Below, piece after piece: positions 58,477 to 64,000 of a stretch of 64,000 nucleotides of DNA. A program made the translations under genes and the position numbers. The stretch's first letter is position 1, and every line of letters starts with the position of its first letter. A model generated the notes under the pieces. It made no database searches. It worked only from the letters and a program-made list of their open reading frames with translations, and had not been told where the DNA came from. The DNA is from Paenisporosarcina quisquiliarum (GTDB lineage: Bacteria > Bacillota > Bacilli > Bacillales_A > Planococcaceae). The stretch spans positions 372,001 to 436,000 of the forward strand of contig NZ_JAMKBJ010000001.1 in assembly GCF_027563315.1 (NCBI RefSeq). The letters are read 5' to 3'.

Positions 58477-58601
58477 TTAAATTGTATTAATATACTTTGT
58501 ATTAGAAGTAGGAACACACTCCTTCATAAATTCTAAAAATGCTTTCCTATTGCTTGATTCGAATTTGAGTGTACTTACTCCTTTCAATGATAATATAGTT
58601 T
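58477..58601 (-). pseudogene. C-terminal relic of a small PH-domain-like protein
   Basis: Minus-strand open frame reading GQTILSLKGVSTLKFESSNR, then KAFLEFMKECVPTSNTKYIN, ending in TAA at 58477. The pattern of strand plus FESSNRKAFLEFMKE helix resembles the C-terminal strand and helix of bacterial PH domains. No start or SD is found, and upstream it runs into the ribosome-binding region of the nuclease gene. Inferred to be a truncated gene. Confidence 0.3.
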
Positions 58602-58671
58602 GTCCTCTACTAATAAGAAGGAATTGAAACTCAGTTGTAGAATACCTAATAAAAAGAAGGAGGACACAACT

Positions 58672-59565
58672 TTGAATGAAAATCAGAAATTGTTAATGAA
58701 TGAACTTGTGCAAGGGCAAGAAATCACCAAAGATAATTCTGATGAGATGATAGTTGAGATATTAAATGATTCATGGTATGAAGCTTCGGTTGGTTATGAT
58801 CCTAAATTTCTCGGGGATGATTATGAGATTCCTCATCCGACACTTGAATGTGATGAACAGGATATTGCCCTTCTAAAAGACGGAAGCAAGGTGCTTCATT
58901 ACACTCATTTTTCAATCGTCATGAGTAAGTCACGCCGTTTAGCATTTTACACGGTGGTAAATATTAATGGAAACCAATTGAGAAGTATTCAACGTAATGA
59001 TAAATGGTATCTGGATCCTCGTATCGAAATAGAATACCAGTGTGGTCCTGAATTATATAAAAATAATCCACTTGATCGGGGACATCTAGTCCGCCGCAGA
59101 GATCCTAATTGGGGTAATGCAGCGAAAAAAGCGAATAAGGATACGTTCCATTTCACAAATTGTGCTCCCCAGCATAGCGATTTAAACCAAAAAATCTGGT
59201 TGGATCTTGAGGATTATATTTTAGATAATGCTGAGAACTGGAATCTGAAAGTGACAGTGTTTACTGGACCCGTTTTTAGGGAGGATGACATTGTTTACAG
59301 AGGCGTAAAAATTCCTTCTGAGTTTTGGAAAATCGCTATTATGGTTAAGGAAGATGGCAACCTTTCTGCAACTGCTTATATACAGACGCAAAAAGATCAT
59401 ATTGGGAGTTTAGAATTTACTTATGGTGAATATAAAACTTATCAAGTTCCAATATCAAGAATTGAAACAATTACAGGTCTTAATTTTGGGTGTTTACGTA
59501 ATCACGACCCAATTAATCCATTAGAGTCACATGTTATTGAGGTGCTAGAGGATATAAAATTATAG
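58672..59565 (+). CDS. DNA/RNA non-specific endonuclease (NUC family)
   Basis: Nuclease of the beta-beta-alpha-metal NUC family, about 297 residues. The catalytic motif is LDRGHLVRR, followed by FTNCAPQHSDLNQKIW, with the metal Asn and the Glu in LEDYIL. No signal peptide is evident, unusual since many are secreted. TTG 58672 is chosen: AAGGAGGA lies about 8 nt upstream; in-frame TTG at 58600 has none. No immunity partner is seen adjacent. Role could be DNA turnover or defence. Confidence 0.8.
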   Translation: MNENQKLLMNELVQGQEITKDNSDEMIVEILNDSWYEASVGYDPKFLGDDYEIPHPTLECDEQDIALLKDGSKVLHYTHFSIVMSKSRRLAFYTVVNINGNQLRSIQRNDKWYLDPRIEIEYQCGPELYKNNPLDRGHLVRRRDPNWGNAAKKANKDTFHFTNCAPQHSDLNQKIWLDLEDYILDNAENWNLKVTVFTGPVFREDDIVYRGVKIPSEFWKIAIMVKEDGNLSATAYIQTQKDHIGSLEFTYGEYKTYQVPISRIETITGLNFGCLRNHDPINPLESHVIEVLEDIKL

Positions 59566-59588
59566 AACTAATCTAATAGAACAAAATA

Positions 59589-59620
59589 AGACCCTAGTGA
59601 TAGTTTCATCACTGGGGTCT
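59589..59620. terminator. Hairpin after nuclease gene
   Basis: AGACCCTAGTGAT at 59589-59601 pairs with ATCACTGGGGTCT at 59608-59620. It has little T run. The stretch to 59792 has no convincing gene. Confidence 0.7.
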
Positions 59621-59792
59621 AAGAGTACTCCCAAAACTATTATGCTAGAGGAAGGATTGATCTTCAACTATGCAAACGTTTGTCGAGCACCCTAAATTAT
59701 TGTTAATTTGATACCTTAAATCCAACTGGTTCCCTAACAAAATACCCTCTCACGATATATCGTCCAACTATAGTAATTGGTAATGTAGTAGA

Positions 59793-60776
59793 TTATAGTT
59801 CCAAATTGGGGGTACTATTACCCTGCTTTATTTCAAGAACTACCTTCCCCTTTGTACGACCACTTTCAACATGCCTGTGAGCTTCTACAATCTGATCGAA
59901 AGGAAAGCACTTTTCAATAACAGGCCTTACTTTCTCTTCCTCCACTAGGCCGCGTAAGAAGTTCAAATCCACGTCATTAGGTTTTGCAAGATGTATCTTT
60001 GCTTTCTTGCGACCAATCAAAGGACTAACAATCAATTGTAACGGGTGATACTTGGGGTAGATAGCGTGTTCTGTAATATAAACACCCGTCTCGGTTAGAG
60101 AACGCAAACAACTGAAAAAGGTACGCTTACCCACTGCATCCAGAATGACATCATACTTTTTACCGTTATCCGCGAAATCTTCCTTGGTATAGTCAATCAC
60201 GTAATGTGCCCCAAGAGCTTTAACCCACTGCAGATTCGAGGAACTGCAAACAGCCGTTACTTCAGCTTCGAAAAATCTGGCAAGCTGAACCGCAAAGTGC
60301 CCGACGCCTCCCGATGCACCATAAATCAAGACCCTTTGGCCTTGCTTTATCTGTGCAACATCACGTAAAGCTTGCAGCGCCGTCTGAGCAGCACACGGTA
60401 TTGCCGCTGCCTCCTCAAAGGTGACGTTCTTCGGCATAAGACTTAGGACATTCTCACGAGGAGCGACATATTCTGCATGGGATCCGAAGCAACTGCCGAA
60501 AACATGATCACCAACCTTAAACTTTAGTACGTTTTTTCCGACAGCTTCAATTGTACCGGCAACGTCTATACCCAGTATGTGATTTTTAGGTTTTGTAAGA
60601 CCATTCTCTAACCTTGTAGGCAAATAGCCTTTTCGGTACAGAAAGTCAAATGCATTGACTGAAGCGTTATGCACTCTTATCAACACCCTGTCGTCATCCT
60701 TGATGGATGGCTGTTCAACATCCCTTATCTCCAATACTTCAGGTGGACCGTAGGAACTGTAAATAGCTGCTCTCAT
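59793..60776 (-). CDS. MDR-family NAD(P)-dependent oxidoreductase (quinone reductase-like)
   Basis: Medium-chain dehydrogenase/reductase of about 327 residues. N-terminal GroES-like domain (RAAIYSSYGPPEVLEI), Rossmann segment VLIYGASGGVGHFAVQLARF, and C-terminal HRHVESGRTKGKVVLE. The Cys zinc ligands are not conserved, so it is a zeta-crystallin/quinone-reductase-like member without structural zinc. ATG at 60776 or 60779; AAGGAGG spacing favours the former. Not linked to an operon. Confidence 0.86.
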   Translation of the reverse strand: MRAAIYSSYGPPEVLEIRDVEQPSIKDDDRVLIRVHNASVNAFDFLYRKGYLPTRLENGLTKPKNHILGIDVAGTIEAVGKNVLKFKVGDHVFGSCFGSHAEYVAPRENVLSLMPKNVTFEEAAAIPCAAQTALQALRDVAQIKQGQRVLIYGASGGVGHFAVQLARFFEAEVTAVCSSSNLQWVKALGAHYVIDYTKEDFADNGKKYDVILDAVGKRTFFSCLRSLTETGVYITEHAIYPKYHPLQLIVSPLIGRKKAKIHLAKPNDVDLNFLRGLVEEEKVRPVIEKCFPFDQIVEAHRHVESGRTKGKVVLEIKQGNSTPNLEL

Positions 60777-60779
60777 CAT

Positions 60780-61030
60780 CTAACCTCCTTGATTCATTAT
60801 CGATTGGTAGATATCTCACTATTGAGATGCCTTTACTCCTTCCCATGAAATAGTTGAAATTCCTTCCCTCTGCATGAATAAAAGGCTTATGCTGATTTAG
60901 TCTCTGGATGTGGACAATGAGAAATTCTTTGTATCTATATACTTATTAATCCTTATTTAGAACTCAAAAATGTGAACTTCTCATTTAACCAACCAACCTT
61001 CTACGTCATTTCAATAAGAAAATTGCAAAA
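60780..61030. other. Gap upstream of the oxidoreductase gene
   Basis: About 250 nt without a gene. It contains a short palindrome ATCTCA-CTAT-TGAGAT at 60813-60828, about 35 nt before the oxidoreductase start and so a possible operator. Nothing else is evident. Confidence 0.35.
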
Positions 61031-61060
61031 AATGCTTTACTCCTTCTTGAAGTAAAGCAT
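61031..61060 (-). terminator. Terminator of the TagO-like gene
   Basis: ATGCTTTACT at 61032-61041 pairs with AGTAAAGCAT at 61051-61060; on the minus strand followed by TTTTTTG. Confidence 0.88.
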
Positions 61061-61081
61061 GCGTGTGTTTGATATTATTTT

Positions 61082-61801
61082 CTAAATAAAGCGATATCTA
61101 CGAGACAATTGTGTGATAACCAAAATGATCGTTAACCCAACAACAAGATATCCTAAAATGTAATCAGGAACTACAAATATTATTACGCTAAACAAAATAG
61201 CTATTAAAAAGCTTATTGTAATTGATTGTATAATCGTGAATTTATTATGAATTAAATAATATAGAGCGAATGGTAGCGCTAACGTAAATATCGGAATATA
61301 AATTGTTACAATAGATATTTGAAGAAGGGCAAATGAAAGTGATGCTATAATAAAACCTATTGACGAAGTAATTGTTCTTCCAACAAAATCTTTACGCGAA
61401 AAATAGCCATATAACAGAATTATTATAATCGTTAAACATGTACATATTCCCGCAAGTGAAACAAATGAATCTCCCATGATGAAAGCTAATATAGAAAGAC
61501 TTACTAAAGAAACACATGGTAACAGTAATATTAGATGATTTTGCACTTTTTCCATATTCATTACATTTGTAAAACCTACAAGAAATAACAAAGAAAATGG
61601 AATCGACAAATACCCTAATTCGATTTGACCACCATAAGTTAAATTTAACAAACTAATATCAAGTTTACCGACCTTTATTATGATAAGTGAAGCACTAATC
61701 TGACCAAGCAACTCCCAAATTCTTGGTAATTTAAAAATTTGCGTAATTTTAGTTAGGCTGGCAATTAAAACGCTCCCAATAAACAAAGCTAAATATAACA
61801 G
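61082..61801 (-). CDS. Degenerate TagO/WecA-like membrane protein lacking catalytic motifs
   Basis: Eight or more hydrophobic helices in about 235 residues. The segment LPRIWELLGQISASLIIIKVG, then IELGYLSIPFSLLFLVGFTNVMN, aligns by eye with TagO/WecA-type N-acetylglucosaminyl 1-phosphate transferases. All active-site motifs are lost: the DDxxD aspartates read IASLT, the NLIDGLDG motif reads NMEKVQN, and MGDTGS reads GRTITSS. The N-terminal part of the family is also missing. A CTG at 61801 with GGGGGTGA 5 nt before is a likely start; TTG 61786 has no SD. The frame is otherwise intact, so it may be a pseudoenzyme rather than decay. Confidence 0.55.
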   Translation of the reverse strand: MLYLALFIGSVLIASLTKITQIFKLPRIWELLGQISASLIIIKVGKLDISLLNLTYGGQIELGYLSIPFSLLFLVGFTNVMNMEKVQNHLILLLPCVSLVSLSILAFIMGDSFVSLAGICTCLTIIIILLYGYFSRKDFVGRTITSSIGFIIASLSFALLQISIVTIYIPIFTLALPFALYYLIHNKFTIIQSITISFLIAILFSVIIFVVPDYILGYLVVGLTIILVITQLSRRYRFI

Positions 61802-61918
61802 ACTTTCACCCCCAAATAATTCTTTAAAACTGTCCCAGAGTTGAATTTTCGGAATCCGATATTATCTAAATTCAATGATACAGTATATGGAAAAAATAAC
61901 ACAAATCCTATGGTTATA

Positions 61919-61953
61919 CTTCTTCAACTAACTTAAAGCGTTAGTTAAAGAAG
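61919..61953. other. Hairpin of unknown role
   Basis: CTTCTTCAACTAAC at 61919-61932 pairs with 61940-61953 (one mismatch), no T run on either side. Located between the TagO-like gene and sco. Confidence 0.45.
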
Positions 61954-61981
61954 AAAACAAAAAAGAGTCTATAAAAAAAGA

Positions 61982-62010
61982 ACAGTTAATCCTCATAAAG
62001 GACTAACTGT
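61982..62010 (-). terminator. Terminator of the Sco gene
   Basis: ACAGTTA...TCCT at 61982-61993 pairs with AGGA...TAACTGT at 61999-62010; on the minus strand followed by TTCTTTTTTT. Confidence 0.85.
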
Positions 62011-62036
62011 CTATAAAATAATATCTGTTTTTAATT

Positions 62037-62633
62037 TTACTTTCCTTGTTCAATTAATGCTTCCATATCCGTTGCTATCTCTTCTTTTGGCACATCTTGA
62101 AAGCCGTTATAGCTTTTTACAACAACTCCATTTTGATCAACTAAGAAGAAACTTTGCCCATGGACTACTTGGTTGGAAGTAGGATCAGCTTTGACGAGCG
62201 ATTTAAATGATTGTCTTGCAAACTGCTCAATATAAACAGGATCATACCCCGACAGCAATTCCCACTTGGTTTCATCTGGTGGATTAAATTTCGCTAGATA
62301 ATCCGTTAAGATTTCCGGCGTATCTACTTTTGGATCTACGCTGAATGCAACGATTTTATAATCTTCCACACCTAATTTGATTAATTCATCCTGCACCATC
62401 GTCATATTCATTGTCATAGGTGGACATACAGTTTCACAGTTGGTGAAAATAAATGTTGCCAACCATACTTTGCCTTTTAAATTTTCTAAAGATACTTCTT
62501 CCCCACGTTGTGATTCGTGTGAAAAGGATTCAACTTCCCAATCCGTTTCTGCTTGAAACTTATTAGAGTTGCATCCAGCCAATAAGATTGCGCTCAATGT
62601 TATGAATGTAAATACTTTTGCTATTTTCTTCAT
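62037..62633 (-). CDS. sco: SCO1/SenC-family cytochrome oxidase assembly lipoprotein
   Basis: Copper-binding thioredoxin-fold lipoprotein of 198 residues (BsSco/YpmQ-like), needed for CuA assembly of cytochrome c oxidase. Lipobox LAGC near residue 20, copper site FTNCETVCPP, and the third ligand His in VVHGQSFF are all kept. Outer face of the membrane. Single-gene unit with its own terminator; promoter region 62634-62724 has no recognised operator. Confidence 0.93.
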   Translation of the reverse strand: MKKIAKVFTFITLSAILLAGCNSNKFQAETDWEVESFSHESQRGEEVSLENLKGKVWLATFIFTNCETVCPPMTMNMTMVQDELIKLGVEDYKIVAFSVDPKVDTPEILTDYLAKFNPPDETKWELLSGYDPVYIEQFARQSFKSLVKADPTSNQVVHGQSFFLVDQNGVVVKSYNGFQDVPKEEIATDMEALIEQGK

Positions 62634-62724
62634 GGACTCTCCCCACTTTCGCTCCTTTTCATCTTATCGAATGGAATTTACGAATTCAAGGAGGGAGTAT
62701 CCTGGGATTCCAACGAATTTGTGT

Positions 62725-62853
62725 CTATGCGTTTTTTAATGATAACAACGCTTCATGAATGAGTTGAAGTTTTGTTTCCACCCGGTGCATTAAATAAAAT
62801 GACACGAAGATCGGAAAACCAACTTCTTGAATTAACTTCAGCCATTGCTCCAT
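62725..62853 (-). CDS. YvrJ family protein, 42 residues
   Basis: Short gene reading MEQWLKLIQEVGFPIFVSFY then LMHRVETKLQLIHEALLSLK and NA. It matches the YvrJ family, a tiny protein with one hydrophobic helix followed by an amphipathic helix. AGGAGG lies 8 nt before the ATG. It follows DUF1659 and DUF2922 genes on the same strand, a known grouping, but a terminator lies between. Function unknown. Confidence 0.8.
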   Translation of the reverse strand: MEQWLKLIQEVGFPIFVSFYLMHRVETKLQLIHEALLSLKNA

Positions 62854-62876
62854 AATTTAGCCTCCTATTCATAATG

Positions 62877-62906
62877 AAAGGCTGCCCCTTTACGCGGGCA
62901 GCCTTT
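62877..62906 (-). terminator. Terminator after DUF2922 gene
   Basis: AAAGGCTGCCC at 62877-62887 pairs perfectly with GGGCAGCCTTT at 62896-62906. Confidence 0.88.
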
Positions 62907-62914
62907 TAACGTGT

Positions 62915-63127
62915 TTATACTAAATCTGTTACATTGCGTTCGATCAAACGTGCATTAAATGCACTGGCAAGACCGAATCCATCTACTTCAAAAACCGCAC
63001 TGGCAATAAGTGCCTGCATCCCCGTTTCTACTTCCTGTGCCGTTACATTTGCACGTGGATCATCGACGGAAACAGAAAGCTTTTTGCCTCCAGCTGTTTC
63101 AAATTGCATTTCAAGTACTTGTGCCAT
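62915..63127 (-). CDS. DUF2922 family protein
   Basis: A 70-residue protein: MAQVLEMQFETAGGKKLSVS and the ending NARLIERNVTDLV fit DUF2922. Beta-rich, soluble, without Cys. SD AGGAGGA. It lies 20 nt behind the DUF1659 gene in one transcription unit. Function unknown. Confidence 0.85.
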   Translation of the reverse strand: MAQVLEMQFETAGGKKLSVSVDDPRANVTAQEVETGMQALIASAVFEVDGFGLASAFNARLIERNVTDLV

Positions 63128-63147
63128 TTGTTAGTTCCTCCTCTTCA

Positions 63148-63366
63148 TTAGTTTTGGATGTTACCAGTTTCAATTTTCTCTGCAGCGATAATCGGGAACG
63201 ATGAAAAGCTTGATAAAATACTCGTTAATTCCGATAATTGCTCCGGTGTTGCTGTCTGTTTTACATTGCGGTACGTTTTCGCTTTTTTGATCAATTTTCC
63301 ATCCTGTGTCAGTCCTGCATCATACGTTAAACGTACAACCGCTTCTTTGAAATCGACGTTTGCCAT
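63148..63366 (-). CDS. DUF1659 family protein
   Basis: A 72-residue protein: VRLTYDAGLTQDGKLIKKAK and the TYRNVKQTATPEQL segment fit DUF1659. Small soluble protein. First gene of the pair with DUF2922. SD AGGAGG. Upstream, on the other strand, is yneK, so the intergenic region is divergent. Function unknown. Confidence 0.86.
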   Translation of the reverse strand: MANVDFKEAVVRLTYDAGLTQDGKLIKKAKTYRNVKQTATPEQLSELTSILSSFSSFPIIAAEKIETGNIQN

Positions 63367-63482
63367 GTTGCATCACCTCCTTTCACTCATTACATAGAGA
63401 GAAAACAAGAAAAAGGATACATACGGCGTGTTTTTTTTGCCATAACCTTCTATAATAGAAGAATCGTGTATAAGAGGTGAGA

Positions 63483-63914
63483 ATGTTGGGCTTAGATGGT
63501 TGGTTTTTATGGTTTATTGTATTTTGGGTATTTGTGCTTGCAGGCCTGTTCGCCATTGGTGGCTATTTTATGTTCCGCAAATTTTTAAAAGTGTTGCCGA
63601 AAGATGATGGGAAGTCCGTACTTGATTGGGAAGAACATTATGTTCAAGAATCTCTACACTTATGGGGAGATCAGGCGAAGCTCATGTTGAATGAACTGGT
63701 CACGCCAGTTCCGGAATTATTCCGACCAGTGGCTAAACAAAAAATTGCAGGCAAAGTGGGGCAAATTGCGTTAGAGGAAAAAGCAAAATCCATCGAACAT
63801 GATCATTTAATTCGAGGTTATATTCAAGCAACACCGAAGCGGGATCATAAATTCCTGCGCAAAAAGCTAGAGTCGATGGAAATTGATATGACTCCTTATG
63901 AACATTTGTTTTAA
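63483..63914 (+). CDS. yneK: DUF2621 family membrane protein (YneK)
   Basis: Protein of about 143 residues with one N-terminal membrane helix (WFLWFIVFWVFVLAGLFAIGG) and a cytoplasmic domain. DWEEHYVQESLHLWGDQAK, HDHLIRGYIQATPKRDHKFL match B. subtilis YneK (DUF2621). ATG 63483 or GTG 63477 are the possible starts; AGAGGTGA lies before them. In B. subtilis yneK is close to citB as well, which supports shared synteny. Function unknown. Confidence 0.85.
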   Translation: MLGLDGWFLWFIVFWVFVLAGLFAIGGYFMFRKFLKVLPKDDGKSVLDWEEHYVQESLHLWGDQAKLMLNELVTPVPELFRPVAKQKIAGKVGQIALEEKAKSIEHDHLIRGYIQATPKRDHKFLRKKLESMEIDMTPYEHLF

Positions 63915-63927
63915 AATCAGATAAGAA

Positions 63928-63962
63928 AAAGCCGACCTATGAAGTAAAGGTCGGCTTTTCTA
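63928..63962 (+). terminator. Terminator of yneK
   Basis: AAAAGCCGACCT at 63928-63939 pairs with AGGTCGGCTTTT at 63949-63960. Confidence 0.88.
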
Positions 63963-64000
63963 TGTGATGATTAGTCATTTTCTTTTCAAGATTTCTATAC

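Noticed and set aside
59703-59786. Short coding-like minus-strand tail (VGRYIVRGYFVREPVGFK) after the nuclease
   Set aside because: Only 28 codons with no start; could be a transporter relic but too short to support.

Overview
The window looks like chromosomal DNA of a low-to-moderate-GC, endospore-forming member of the Bacillales, most like the Planococcaceae (Sporosarcina, Paenisporosarcina, Psychrobacillus or Lysinibacillus type). The reasons are Bacillus-type ribosome binding sites, frequent TTG/GTG starts, a CwlJ-like cortex hydrolase, a T-box leader, and gene order shared with the Bacillus subtilis parC-parE-plsY-yneR-yneQ-yneP-citB neighbourhood. The genus is an inference. I saw no rRNA, tRNA, CRISPR array, prophage or complete insertion sequence.

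Layout. 1-9.3 kb: the end of an ABC importer, then a 4-hydroxyphenylacetate (homoprotocatechuate) degradation operon, hpaG1-G2-F-B-C-I-E-D, with a DapA-type aldolase in the HpaI position and no hpaH in view. 9.4-12.0 kb: a four-gene cluster with a lipoprotein, a YgiC/YjfC ATP-grasp ligase and a DUF350 membrane protein. 12.0-16.4 kb: an esterase, an ABC-2 exporter, DUF6526 and VOC proteins. 16.5-22.3 kb: ptsH-ptsI and, divergently, fruR-fruK-fruA, with a near-perfect cre site between them. 22.4-25.0 kb: a hypothetical gene, then a probable leucine T-box upstream of a GNAT acetyltransferase and a methyltransferase. 25.0-26.9 kb: a very short type I toxin-antitoxin locus and a free-standing LAGLIDADG protein with extra DNA-binding-like domains. 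26.9-30.2 kb: ECF sigma factor, its partner membrane protein, and an MFS transporter. 30.2-36.9 kb: parC, parE, plsY and yne genes.

36.9-49.3 kb holds what I consider the most interesting block: a ten-kilobase acyl-CoA/LIV-transport operon lying between yneP and the aconitase gene. It encodes a substrate-binding lipoprotein, LivG, LivF, LivH, LivM, a KAS III-like enzyme with an altered active site, a PHA-depolymerase-like hydrolase, an SDR reductase and an acyl-CoA ligase, with no visible terminator before the thioesterase yneP. A large STAND/BTAD (SARP-like) regulator lies just upstream. The operon promoter has two 7-bp direct repeats at 11-bp spacing placed 7 bp upstream of a -10 box, which is the layout of SARP operators in actinomycetes, plus a cre-like site.

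49.5-64 kb: cwlJ, a tandem AbrB-like protein, aconitase with a CcpC-type promoter, DinB, YuxK, YfkAB, AlkD-like, GlsB-like, lytic transglycosylase, MscL, a NUC nuclease, an alcohol dehydrogenase-like protein, a degenerate TagO/WecA-like membrane protein, a Sco lipoprotein, YvrJ/DUF2922/DUF1659 small proteins and YneK. Two small genes (25140-25223 and 56428-56535) are shorter than usual gene-calling limits but have good expression signals.
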